From contig NZ_CP091913.1 of assembly GCF_022063185.1 (NCBI RefSeq), positions 264,501 through 328,500 of the forward strand: DNA of 64,000 nt. Direction: 5' to 3'. Shown one piece after another: positions 9,428-17,273 of this stretch. The notes beneath the pieces were generated by a model. The model ran no database searches and was not told the origin of the DNA. It saw nothing but the letters and a program-made list of their open reading frames with translations. The DNA comes from Nostoc sp. UHCC 0870 (GTDB lineage: Bacteria; Cyanobacteriota; Cyanobacteriia; Cyanobacteriales; Nostocaceae). Each line of letters starts with the position of its first letter. The stretch's first letter is position 1. The position numbers were made by a program, and so were the translations under genes.

Positions 9428-9522
9428 CAAGTGCTGAGTGCTGAGTGCTGAGTGCTGAGTGCTGAGTTGTAAATGATTTTTTACTCATTACTCATTACTC
9501 ATTACTCAGCACTCATTACTCA
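9428..9522. repeat. Heptamer repeats forming a large inverted repeat between convergent genes
   Basis: About four copies of GTGCTGA on the left and several CTCATTA units on the right, ending in ACTCAGCACTC, are partly complementary and would fold into a hairpin. It lies between two convergent genes, where it may act as a bidirectional barrier to transcription. The same heptamers recur at 31953-32017 and after infB (47440-47470). Confidence 0.7.
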
Positions 9523-9524
9523 CC

Positions 9525-10601
9525 TTACTCCTGAGTAGGTTTCGGTCGTTTGATTGGCTTCGGTGCTGGTGTAGAACTAGGCGAAGGCGATTTTGGTAAT
9601 GGTTTGGAAATTACCGAGGGATCGCTGCTTGTTCTCTTGACGGGGCGTGGTGGAGCTTCTCCTGGTCGTCTGGGGGGGAATGGTCTTCTTCCTGGACCAC
9701 CACCTGCACCGCGAGGACCACCACCGCCACCGCCACCTCTGAAGGGTGGTCTGCGTTTTTTGGGTAAGTCAGCGATCGCTTCTGCTGTTTCTATGACTAA
9801 TGCGTCGGCTTCTCGCTTGGCTTTGAAGTCCCAAAACTTGCCTACGGCTTTGGTTGTTAGCACACCCCGCAATTTCAACTTGAAATATTTGGGTTTGTCA
9901 TCTCGTTTACGTGGAGCTTGCTTAATTTTTACTACTAAGCTCTTTTCATCAAAAGACTGGTAAACGACCTCCCCACGGACGGAGAAACCGCCATCAGGGA
10001 TGTTAGATGAACGTGCTGAGAGGCTTGTAGTTTTTTTACTCTCATCTACTAAGCTTTCATCGGGTGTCTGTGATTCTTGTGACTCCGAATCGGCTTGGTT
10101 TTCTTCTGTTGACTGTTTAGCCAGACTTTCTGGCTCCCATACCCCTACAATTTGAATGTGTAAGCTGTCATTTTCTTGTCTGGTGCGGGGATAAACTACC
10201 CACAAATGTTCTTTTTCTAGGTCTAGATGATTTTTGACTAGGCTCATAATCCGACCCAGCAAGACGGAATTGAGTTCTACACCATCTGGGGTCAGTAAGA
10301 TACCTTGGGTAAAATGCTCGTCACTGGCTTGGTAACGACCCCGGACTAGTCCGATGGCGCGGTATTGCATCGGTTCGCTGGGAGGCGGTATCGGTTGTTG
10401 GCGATTGGCTTCGCCACTTTGTAGATGATCTGCTAGGTTCTCATTAGAGTCAGTTTCTGTAGATTTGGCAGGTGAAGTCTCAAGCTTAGAGGGCTGGGTT
10501 GCTGCTATGTGAACATTAGCAGCTGCCTCTTTGGGAGTTTGAGGTTCATTGGAAGCAAAAGAGTTGGCGGAATCAGGCGAAGGCATCAGGTCGGAATTCA
10601 T
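9525..10601 (-). CDS. Proline/RGG-rich protein of unknown function
   Basis: A 358-residue protein. The start chosen is the ATG at 10601, which has AAGGAG five bases upstream; a longer frame to 10625 lacks this support. The N-terminal 90 residues are low-complexity (Ser/Pro/Asn). A folded middle (about 85-300) begins YRAIGLVRGRY and contains lysine-rich strands (KPKYFKLKLRGVLTTKAVGKFW). The C-terminus is basic and disordered, with GGGGGGPRGAGGGPGRRPFPP-type RGG sequence and PKP repeats. RGG tails usually bind RNA or single-stranded DNA. The family is common in filamentous cyanobacteria but has no function I can name. Confidence 0.75.
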   Translation of the reverse strand: MNSDLMPSPDSANSFASNEPQTPKEAAANVHIAATQPSKLETSPAKSTETDSNENLADHLQSGEANRQQPIPPPSEPMQYRAIGLVRGRYQASDEHFTQGILLTPDGVELNSVLLGRIMSLVKNHLDLEKEHLWVVYPRTRQENDSLHIQIVGVWEPESLAKQSTEENQADSESQESQTPDESLVDESKKTTSLSARSSNIPDGGFSVRGEVVYQSFDEKSLVVKIKQAPRKRDDKPKYFKLKLRGVLTTKAVGKFWDFKAKREADALVIETAEAIADLPKKRRPPFRGGGGGGGPRGAGGGPGRRPFPPRRPGEAPPRPVKRTSSDPSVISKPLPKSPSPSSTPAPKPIKRPKPTQE

Positions 10602-10978
10602 AAAAACTCCTTGCGGCGGAGACACATCCCATTATGGGATTTTAATAAGGCAGCTGGAAATAGCGTTTGTGTGGCTGATGAAAGTATATTGGCTTTTCAC
10701 AAAATCACAACAGAACGCTCTATACAATTGTAAAGACGCTAAATTGGTCATTCATCATCTAAATGTGTAATTTAGCGTCTTTACGGCAATTTCGGAAGCA
10801 TATCATAGCTTTTAATATGATGGCTCTCCCTAAAGTAATCACTTAATTTAGCAGTCAAATAATCATTTGTTATAAAATTCACTCTTAATTGGCGGCATTC
10901 CGCACAGTTTTTGAAATTTTTAACTTTCTAGTTTGTGTCAATAATAATGAGATGAGAGTTTTGGAGGGGGACAAAATA
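10602..10978. other. Divergent intergenic region with a 16-bp hairpin
   Basis: A 377-base region between two divergently transcribed genes. It contains the inverted repeat GTAAAGACGCTAAATT (10730-10745) and AATTTAGCGTCTTTAC (10769-10784), perfect over 16 bp with a 23-base loop. No clear promoter hexamers were found. The hairpin could separate the two promoters or be a dispersed repeat. Confidence 0.6.
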
Positions 10979-11833
10979 GTGTCTCAACCGCGCAATCGCT
11001 GGATAGTTCAGATCATTCTAGCACTGGCAGTTCTTACTTTTGTAGGTATTTCGTTAGTTCCCATTATTAGTGCGCTCAATGATACGTCATCCTCAACCCC
11101 GAATCCGACCAACCCTAGTGATGTCGCTACTTCTAACCAAACATCCAAGTTGCAAGATGAGGTGCGAGGTTATGAACTGGTTTTACAACGAGAGCCAGAA
11201 AATCAAACCGCACTCAAGGGTTTATTAGAAGCCCGGCTACAGCTATTGAGTTTAAAACAAGGTGATATCCAAGGAGTAATTCAACCTTTAGAAAAGTTGG
11301 CGAAGCTTAATCCGCAGCAGTCAGAGTATGGTGTGCTGTTGGCTCAAGCTAAACAGCAGATTGGTGATAACGAAGGGGCTGCTCAAGCTTATCGAGCCAT
11401 TTTAGACACGAAACCAGGAGATGTGAAGGCTTTACAAGGAATGGTGGCTCTGCTTGTGAGTCAACAACGTCCAGAAGCTGCTGTAGGCTTGCTGCAAGAG
11501 ACTCTAACTAATGCTGCTCAAGCTAATACTATTCAACCGGGAAGTGTCGATGTGGTAGCTGTACAGGTATTACTAGGCAATGTTCACTCTAGCCAAAAAC
11601 GCTATCCTCAAGCTATTTCTGCTTTTGATCAAGCAATTAAGAAAGCTCCCCAAGATTTTCGCCCAGTTTTGGCTAAGGCGATGCTGTTGAAGGAACAGGG
11701 TAAAGTCACCGAAGCTAAACCTTTGTTTGATAGTGCTGTTGCTTTAGCTCCTGCTCAATACAAAGATGAGATTAACAAAGCTGCTACTGCATCACCTCCC
11801 CCTACCCCTACCCCTACAGCTACACCTAAATAG
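10979..11833 (+). CDS. Membrane-anchored tetratricopeptide repeat protein
   Basis: Starts at the GTG at 10979, supported by GGAGGGGG about eight bases upstream; the upstream extension to a TTG at 10889 has no such signal. The 284-residue product has an N-terminal membrane anchor (WIVQIILALAVLTFVGISLV). Four or so TPR motifs follow (for example NQTALKGLLEARLQLLSL, YGVLLAQAKQQIGDNEGAAQAYRAIL and YPQAISAFDQAIKKAPQDF) and the tail is proline/threonine-rich ([10 protein letters not shown]). It probably acts as a protein-protein scaffold at a membrane. The partner cannot be read from the context. Confidence 0.8.
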   Translation: MSQPRNRWIVQIILALAVLTFVGISLVPIISALNDTSSSTPNPTNPSDVATSNQTSKLQDEVRGYELVLQREPENQTALKGLLEARLQLLSLKQGDIQGVIQPLEKLAKLNPQQSEYGVLLAQAKQQIGDNEGAAQAYRAILDTKPGDVKALQGMVALLVSQQRPEAAVGLLQETLTNAAQANTIQPGSVDVVAVQVLLGNVHSSQKRYPQAISAFDQAIKKAPQDFRPVLAKAMLLKEQGKVTEAKPLFDSAVALAPAQYKDEINKAATASPPPTPTPTATPK

Positions 11834-11952
11834 TATCGCAAAGGTGGTAGCCACTTTCGCTATCTTCGTCCCGAAGGGAAAGTTGAGGGTCAAGGAATTA
11901 AAAGAATTGACCCTCAACTGTTATTTATCTAGCTCCATTTTAAGGATTTACT

Positions 11953-12062
11953 GTGTCAGAATTACTTAATGCTTTCAATCGTATTCATGCCTATCTAGAG
12001 AGTAATTATCCAGATGTGGTAGCCAAATTACCTCTAGGTTTACAAGTAGGTCTACCGAAAAG
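11953..12062 (+). pseudogene. N-terminal fragment resembling a SMI1/KNR4-type protein
   Basis: A GTG-started frame gives SELLNAFNRIHAYLESNYPDVVAKL in two short pieces, which resembles the N-terminus of cyanobacterial SMI1/KNR4-family proteins. After about 33 residues the similarity is lost and the frame runs into the antisense of the toxin-antitoxin pair. SMI1 proteins are often immunity proteins. I regard this as a fragment cut off by insertion of the neighbouring module or by a deletion. The match is short and from memory. Confidence 0.35.
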
Positions 12063-12079
12063 CTGCTTTCCATCCATCC

Positions 12080-12406
12080 CTATAGCGATATCACCGTTTC
12101 AGCAGATTCGCCCTGCGCGTGACGAGAGCGAAGATGTAAAGTGATTTCCGTATCGAGTCGCTTAAGGAAAATGAGCAGTTTACCCTCGCTAAACCGTTGA
12201 AACTCTCCTTTCATCAAATGAGATACTTCTGGCTGCGGAATGCCAAGAAGTTCACTGATTTCACGCTGTTTCAGGTTGCGTTGTTTCAAAAGGCGGAGTA
12301 CCTGAATCCCTATCTTTCCCCTAGTAAAAAGTTCATCTGCATTCGACAAACCGAGATCAGCGAATACATTGCCACTGCTTTCCTCAAAAACGGGTTCTTG
12401 TGTCAT
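12080..12406 (-). CDS. XRE-family antitoxin (HigA-like)
   Basis: A 108-residue protein with a helix-turn-helix of the Xre/Cro type at about 40-95 (LLKQRNLKQREISELLGIPQ then PEVSHLMKGEFQRFSEGKL). It is the second gene of the pair: its ATG overlaps the toxin stop codon by four bases, so it should be translationally coupled. Such antitoxins neutralise the toxin and autorepress the operon through the HTH. The toxin-first order matches HigBA and Gp49-type modules. The acidic N-terminus (EPVFEESSGNVFADLG) is typical. Confidence 0.88.
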   Translation of the reverse strand: MTQEPVFEESSGNVFADLGLSNADELFTRGKIGIQVLRLLKQRNLKQREISELLGIPQPEVSHLMKGEFQRFSEGKLLIFLKRLDTEITLHLRSRHAQGESAETVISL

Positions 12407-12777
12407 TCTTGTTTCTCCCTTGCTACCGCATCCTTATAACGTTGTTTAATCAGGTCAACATCAGCCTGTGGGGTTTTAATTCCCTGCTTTGATTTCTTTT
12501 GAAAAGCGTGCAGGACATAGATTTTTTCTCCAATCTTTACTGCATAAACAGCCCTGTAAGTATCGGTATCGTAGCGTTTGACGATTTCATACACGCCACT
12601 GCCAACCCCCTTAAAAGGCTTGGCATCCATTGGTGTTTCCCCTGCTTGCACCAATTGCAGTGCATACCCTACTGATGCACGCACCTCAAGAGGAAATGAG
12701 CGGATATTTTTGAGAGAGTCTCCCATCCAAACAAGAGGTCGTAAAGGAATTTCTATAATATCCTCATCATCTGCCAT
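12403..12777 (-). CDS. RelE/ParE superfamily toxin (HigB / phage Gp49-like)
   Basis: A 124-residue basic protein with the Gp49/HigB fold signature: an early helix (SLKNIRSFPLEVRASVGYAL), the central strands (AKPFKGVGSGVYEIVKRY, YRAVYAVKIGEKIYVLHAF) and the C-terminal KKSKQGIKTP followed by a helix. Members of this family are usually ribosome-dependent mRNA endonucleases. The gene comes first in the operon and overlaps the antitoxin by ATGA. The frame is intact, so the module may be active. Confidence 0.88.
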   Translation of the reverse strand: MADDEDIIEIPLRPLVWMGDSLKNIRSFPLEVRASVGYALQLVQAGETPMDAKPFKGVGSGVYEIVKRYDTDTYRAVYAVKIGEKIYVLHAFQKKSKQGIKTPQADVDLIKQRYKDAVAREKQE

Positions 12778-13070
12778 TTTATATGAAATTTCCTATAAAA
12801 TCAGTCAGACAATATCATGAAATGTCCCCCGCACCACTAGACAGGTAAATTTTATTTACAGTTGATTCCTGTCTAGATATAGTGTAGACGCTGGTGGAGA
12901 GAAAAATGATATCGGTTTTGATAGCAACAATTGATCTTGCAGGGGTACTTGCAGGGGTAAAGAAGCGAGTATAGACAATTAATGCCAGCCCCAACAAGAG
13001 CCTCTGCTATTGGTGCAGACTATAAACTTCCAGTCCCCAGTTCTAGTACATTATTTTGAATTTTGAATTG

Positions 13071-13700
13071 TTAAGCTCCCTCAATGGCAGCAAAAACCCC
13101 AAAAATCAAAAATAGGCATCCGCCAGCAAAGGTAAGTTGACGCTCAGAAATACGTCCAGCGATCATTTTGCCACCAATAACGGCGATCGCAGCACAAATG
13201 GCATGACCTAAAATAGCCCCTATGGTGACACCAATGACGTTATTCCCTGCGGCTAAGGCAATCGTGGCGATTTGCGTGCGATCGCCCCATTCTGCCATAA
13301 ATGTCAAAACAAAGGCTTCTATGACAATCGAGAGGGAATTTTTTTGCTTGGGTAGCTGCAATTCGGCTTTTTCTACTGCGGCTTTGGCTTCTGCGATTTC
13401 TTCCATCATTTCGCCTTGTTCAGCAGTAGCCGTCATCTTAATAGCTTGGTATAACAGCTTAATACCAAAGGCAAAAAACAATACGATTACAGCATAATGA
13501 GTATAAACTTTGGGTAATAGAGAGGCTACTTGTCCAAATAATACCGAAAGAATTGTCATCGCTGCTAAAGCAGCTACCACTCCTATAAATACCAATCGCC
13601 GTGAATGGCGCATTGCCAAAATCATAGCGATAAAAAATGTTTTATCCCCTAACTCTGAAACTGTAATTAGTAATAAACCTTGGGTAAAAGCCGTTAGCAC
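13071..13700 (-). CDS. GDT1/TMEM165 (UPF0016) manganese exporter
   Basis: A 209-residue membrane protein with six predicted helices and both signature motifs of the family, ELGDKTF in the first helix and EWGDRTQ in the fourth. Family members export Mn2+ (Mnx in Synechocystis, MneA in Vibrio), either from the cytoplasm or into the thylakoid lumen. The start is the GTG at 13700 with AGGAG nine bases upstream; the first residues are MLTAFTQGLLLITVSELGDK. It is preceded by a manganese riboswitch, strong independent support for the substrate. A glutamate-rich cytoplasmic loop separates the two halves. Confidence 0.93.
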   Translation of the reverse strand: MLTAFTQGLLLITVSELGDKTFFIAMILAMRHSRRLVFIGVVAALAAMTILSVLFGQVASLLPKVYTHYAVIVLFFAFGIKLLYQAIKMTATAEQGEMMEEIAEAKAAVEKAELQLPKQKNSLSIVIEAFVLTFMAEWGDRTQIATIALAAGNNVIGVTIGAILGHAICAAIAVIGGKMIAGRISERQLTFAGGCLFLIFGVFAAIEGA

Positions 13701-13750
13701 TCTCTCAAGCTCCTGAAGAATTGTTTAGGAATGTGAGCTTGATGAATGCC

Positions 13751-13797
13751 AAAAGACCTCACCAAGCTCACATTTTTGTGAACTTAGTGAAGGTCTC
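13751..13797 (-). terminator. Riboswitch-overlapping intrinsic terminator
   Basis: On the minus strand GAGACCTTCACTAAGTTCACA, read as two arms, pairs with TGTGAGCTTGGTGAGGTC across an AAAA loop and is followed by TTTT. Its 5' arm contains the GAGACCTTC that also closes the P1 helix of the aptamer, so aptamer and terminator are mutually exclusive. Further downstream, 13733-13744 could pair with the terminator's 3' arm (12 bp with one G-U), giving an alternative fold that also breaks the terminator. Confidence 0.8.
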
Positions 13798-13901
13798 GCT
13801 ACCAAATATTAATTATTTGTCATTTGAACCAGGCTCATCGCCAGTATGTTGATTCAAATGTACTGGCTGGGAAATTCTTTGCCAGTTGCTACTCCCCTTC
13901 T
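13789..13901 (-). ncRNA. yybP-ykoY manganese riboswitch aptamer
   Basis: Read on the minus strand, the leader begins AGAAGGGGAGTAGC, continues through a hairpin (ACTGGC...GCCAGT) and the junction ACATACTGGCGATGAGCC, and closes with GGTAGCGAGACCTTC. The GGGGAGTAGC block, the CGAGACC block and the P1 pairing GAAGG/CCTTC are the conserved signature of the yybP-ykoY class, which senses Mn2+. It lies about 90 bases before a UPF0016 gene, the most common gene type controlled by this class. With the overlapping terminator, metal binding should switch the exporter on. Confidence 0.9.
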
Positions 13902-13912
13902 ATGAGACAAAT

Positions 13913-13940
13913 ATTATATCTATTTGTAGGTATGAGTCAA
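13913..13940 (-). promoter_or_regulatory. Promoter of the manganese riboswitch transcript
   Basis: On the minus strand TTGACT (13940-13935) and TATAAT (13918-13913) are separated by 16 bases, close to a consensus sigma-70 promoter. The aptamer begins about 12 bases after the -10 box, so the transcript would start at, or a few bases before, the first base of P1. Confidence 0.8.
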
Positions 13941-14020
13941 GCAAGAATTTTCTGACTTTGAAAATTAGCTGACTTTTCACGGGATCTGGAAAACCCCTCT
14001 CCAAACCTCTCCCCTACAAG

Positions 14021-14040
14021 GCTACGGTGTACACACAAGT
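14021..14040. repeat. Solo end of the GCTACGG miniature element
   Basis: An exact copy of the 20-base terminus GCTACGGTGTACACACAAGT, following CCCCTCTCCAAACCTCTCC, the hairpin-repeat type that also hosts the complete copy at 57882-58097. The opposite end is not found nearby, and the IS5-type element begins 17 bases further on, so the rest was probably deleted. Confidence 0.7.
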
Positions 14041-14056
14041 GCTACCCACATACATT

Positions 14057-15199
14057 AGACATCTCCAAAATAGTATTATTCTGTGATAAAAGAACATTAA
14101 AGCGTTATTTTGACACAGAAGCATGAGCAATATACTGAATTACATTGAAGAGAATCCTAAACAAACCCAAAGGTTAATAGGTCTGGAATATGAACAGTTA
14201 CAACAATTAATCATAAATGGGGAAAGATTATATCATGAAAAAAAAGCTTTACTGGAATCTAAGAAAGTGAGAATTATTGCTGGTGGAGGAGGTCGGAAAC
14301 CAAAATTATCTATTTCTGAACAAATCATTTTAACTTTAGTGTATCTCCGACATCTGACAACCTTTCAACTTCTAGGTATTCAGTTTGAAGTAAGTGAGTC
14401 TACAGCCAACGATACGTTTAACTATTGGTTGCCTAACTTGCGAGAATTACTGCCATCAAGTTTGCTTGAACAAGTAAAAAAAAACGCTTCTGACTATGAA
14501 GTAGTAAAAGAAATGCTCACAGAATATGAATTAATAGTAGATAGCTATGAACAAGTCAGAGAAAGACCTAGAGACAATGATGAACAAAAGAAATATTTTT
14601 CAGGTAAGAAGAGTAATCATACATTTAAAACTCAAATGATTATTTTACCTGATGCTAGTGATATCGTTGATGTTGTGGCAGGTGAACCTGGTCCAAAAAG
14701 CGATATAACTTTGTTCCGAGAATATCGTTCAGAGTTTGATGCCAAACAAAGATTTAAAGGAGATAAGGCATATCTTGGAGAAGATTTAATTACAACTCCA
14801 ATTAAGAAACCAAGAAATCAAGAACTAACAACTGAACAGAAAGAACAGAACAAAATATTTTCATCTAAACGAATCTTTGTTGAACATCGAATACGGTCAG
14901 TCAAAATCTTTCGAGTTGTCCAAGAGAGATTTAGGTTAAATACCCGCAAATATAAGCAAGTAATTTTGACGATTTGTGGGCTAGTAAGGTTACGGATTCG
15001 AGGGCTAATATTACCATTAGAAATATCAGCTATATCATCAGGTTAAAATTATCGCATATAACTAGATATTTTTGCCTAATTATCAACAGCAAATATCTCA
15101 AAGTCTTATTTCATCGTACAGAATAGCTAATTTAAGATGATTGCATTTAGTGGCTACAGCCTAGCCAAACAAAGGCTTTGACTGTTTTCGGAGATGTCT
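14057..15199 (+). mobile_element. Complete IS5-family-type insertion sequence
   Basis: A 1143-base element bounded by the inverted repeats AGACATCTCCAAAA (14057-14070) and GTTTTCGGAGATGTCT (15184-15199), identical over the outer ten bases. It encodes a single intact DDE transposase. ATT flanks both ends and could be a 3-bp target duplication. The right end cuts into an older ISAs1 transposase and supplies that gene's premature stop, while the left flank holds no ISAs1 sequence. The insertion was therefore followed or accompanied by a deletion. Confidence 0.85.
14123..15046 (+). CDS. IS5-type DDE transposase (DDE_4 domain)
   Basis: A 307-residue transposase with an N-terminal helix-turn-helix (LSISEQIILTLVYLRHLTTF, then LLGIQFEVSESTANDTF) and a DDE nuclease domain. 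The probable acidic residues are the D in LIVDSYEQV, the D in RFKGDKAYLGE and the E in IFVEHRIRSVKIF. GKKSNHTFKTQ, just before the second strand, is typical of the DDE_4 group. The frame is intact from ATG to stop within the element's inverted repeats, so it is probably functional. The aspartate and glutamate assignment follows from family spacing. Confidence 0.9.
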   Translation: MSNILNYIEENPKQTQRLIGLEYEQLQQLIINGERLYHEKKALLESKKVRIIAGGGGRKPKLSISEQIILTLVYLRHLTTFQLLGIQFEVSESTANDTFNYWLPNLRELLPSSLLEQVKKNASDYEVVKEMLTEYELIVDSYEQVRERPRDNDEQKKYFSGKKSNHTFKTQMIILPDASDIVDVVAGEPGPKSDITLFREYRSEFDAKQRFKGDKAYLGEDLITTPIKKPRNQELTTEQKEQNKIFSSKRIFVEHRIRSVKIFRVVQERFRLNTRKYKQVILTICGLVRLRIRGLILPLEISAISSG

Positions 15200-15976
15200 A
15201 TTTCAGAACGATTCGTTTTAACCCAACCCAATCATTGGAGATATGATCCAAATTATCAAACACCGATACCCGACGTTGAGTCAAGAGATCGCGTGTTTGC
15301 TCGAAACTTCTATCGACGCTAGTAGGCTGGGATAACTTGAGATTTTGCTGTATCTGCTTGTATAAATTAGGTTGATTACCTTTAACTGCAATTACGTAAT
15401 CATTGCAACGGTCGATAATTTGTTTGATAGTTTTTTTTGACAATGAAGCGCATCAAAACTAAAGACTACATCTTTTAAATTCAATGCTGCAATTAAATTT
15501 TGGACTGTGGCAATTTCACTTGTCTGCTTGTTGTTCATGGTCTGTAACCCAACAACGAGACCTTGTTTGCTACTAAATATTGATACCACACTTATAAATG
15601 ATTGGTAGGCACTACTATAGTCTTTGACTGTAGCTTTGATGCTTTTACCATCAGTCGCTAGCCATTCAAATTCGCTTAACTCCACGTACTGGTTTGCCCA
15701 ACAATTAAATACTTGTGTCAAGTCATTAAAGTTCACACGCATCATTACACGTCGAATTGTTGAATAAGATGGGACTCGTTCTTTAGGTATCTCCAATGTT
15801 TCAATTAAAGATTGTTTATGCCGTTTGACGAAATCTCCCAACCCTCTGTAACCAAGACAACCACTCATTGTTCCCATGATTACTAGCAACAACACAAACC
15901 ATAATGGATGTCTTTGTCCCTTTTTCGTGCGAAAATCCCTAACTTTTTTGAGTTCTTCAATCAAGCCTGCTGTCAT
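15198..15976 (-). pseudogene. ISAs1-family transposase, frameshifted and truncated
   Basis: The first part (15976 to about 15430) encodes a typical ISAs1 N-terminus: the DDE_Tnp_1-associated region (LIEELKKVRDFRTKKGQRHPL) and then WLATDGKSIKATVKD. At a run of eight A (minus strand, 15431-15438) the frame is lost, and the continuation (TIKQIIDRCNDYVIAVKGNQ) is in another frame. Nine A would restore a single product through FSFDALHCQKK. The C-terminal third is missing because the IS5-type element ends at 15199 and provides a TAG stop. It is clearly dead unless slippage occurs, and even then it is truncated. Confidence 0.88.
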
Positions 15977-16175
15977 AGATACCCCCGGACAAGAAAGTCG
16001 AAAGTCTGATTGGCACTTGGGTGCGGCGTAGCCGCACCCTCGCTTAAGTTTGTTGCCTCAGTTTCGATTAAATCATTTTTCTTCCAAGAATGAAACAGCC
16101 CTGCTAGTAGGGAAGGGGGTTAGGGGGTTAGGTTTCACGTTAGCTTTTTCACATAACGTGAAAAGTCAATGAGAA

Positions 16176-17273
16176 TTAGAGATATCGAGATAAGACTTCG
16201 ACCGTAGCAAGTCCAGTTTTTTCCCAACTAAATTGATTGGCTCTAGCAATACCTTGGGTAGAAAGATGCAACCGCAATGCTAAATTAGCAGCAATCATCT
16301 GCATCGCGTCGGTGATTTCTGCTGTGTTGTAGGGATTAATGAGAATCGCTGCATCACCAGCCACTTCTGGAAGCGAAGAAAGATTAGAAGTAATCACAGG
16401 AGTACCGCAAGCCATTGCTTCTAGGACAGGGAAACCGAAGCCTTCCCACAGACTGGGGAAAACAAGTGCGATCGCTTGATTAATAATGGTGGGTAATTCA
16501 CTGTAAGCTACATAGTCGAGGAACTTGACCTGATGAGTTATCCCTAATTCTTCAATTTGTGTTTGTAGAAGCGGGGTATAACGGTTGTCAGTTGGGCCTG
16601 CTAGCCATAGTTCGTAGTCGTCGTTATGAGGTAACGCAGCAAAGGCGGCGATAAGACGATGTAGATTTTTGTGTGGGTCGTGTCTACCAATGTAGAGAAA
16701 GTAATTGCGAGTTGGTAAATTGAGATAGCGAAAGTGAGTGTGATCGTGCGCTAGGGGGATGGGAGTAATTTTGCTGGCTGGGATTTGGTAAAAGTCGATA
16801 ATGTCACTAGCTGTAGCCTGAGAGTTACAGATAATATGTTGCGACTGCTGCAAAACTTGAGGAACGTAGTAACGATGATACGGCGTTAACGGTGAGAAAC
16901 GTTTGGGAAAACGCAACGGTATTAAGTCATGAGACATCACCACAAAACGGCAATTAGTATAAAGCGGTGCTTCTGGTAAAGGAGAGAATAAAAGATGGGA
17001 TTTTAACTCGTGATAAATTCTCGGTACTTGCAACTGTGTCCACACTAAGCGGCGAAAATGTCCTTTAGTACCATGAGCAGGTGTTAAATTATTTGGTACA
17101 GAATAGCACTTAAATTCAGGGTAATTGTTAGGTGTTAATAAAGTGGGGTTAAGAGATTTTAAATAAGGAAAAAGATTATGAGCATAGTTACTTATACCTG
17201 TGGGTTGGGATAAGAGTATAGATAAGTTAATAATTAACTGATTAGATGAGTAAATCTCTGCTATATTCATCAA
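16176..17273 (-). CDS. Glycosyltransferase family 4 (GT-B)
   Basis: A 365-residue retaining glycosyltransferase of the GT4 type. The C-terminal Rossmann half starts at [14 protein letters not shown] and contains the nucleotide-sugar-binding [28 protein letters not shown], read in short pieces, with the conserved E...E pair (EGFGFPVLE). The N-terminal half has the acceptor loop around [12 protein letters not shown]. It is the last gene of the minus-strand polysaccharide operon and its start overlaps the previous gene by four bases. It probably adds a sugar, possibly mannose or rhamnose, to a lipid-linked glycan. Donor and acceptor cannot be deduced. Confidence 0.9.
   Translation of the reverse strand: MMNIAEIYSSNQLIINLSILLSQPTGISNYAHNLFPYLKSLNPTLLTPNNYPEFKCYSVPNNLTPAHGTKGHFRRLVWTQLQVPRIYHELKSHLLFSPLPEAPLYTNCRFVVMSHDLIPLRFPKRFSPLTPYHRYYVPQVLQQSQHIICNSQATASDIIDFYQIPASKITPIPLAHDHTHFRYLNLPTRNYFLYIGRHDPHKNLHRLIAAFAALPHNDDYELWLAGPTDNRYTPLLQTQIEELGITHQVKFLDYVAYSELPTIINQAIALVFPSLWEGFGFPVLEAMACGTPVITSNLSSLPEVAGDAAILINPYNTAEITDAMQMIAANLALRLHLSTQGIARANQFSWEKTGLATVEVLSRYL

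Noticed and set aside
9550..9963. Plus-strand 137-codon glycine/proline-rich frame
   Set aside because: Antisense shadow of the RGG tail of the minus-strand gene.
12815..12997. Minus-strand 60-codon frame
   Set aside because: No ribosome-binding site or recognisable sequence; lies in an AT-rich spacer.
16005..16170. Possible gene remnant between ISAs1 and the polysaccharide operon
   Set aside because: Only short palindromic repeats and no coding similarity were seen.
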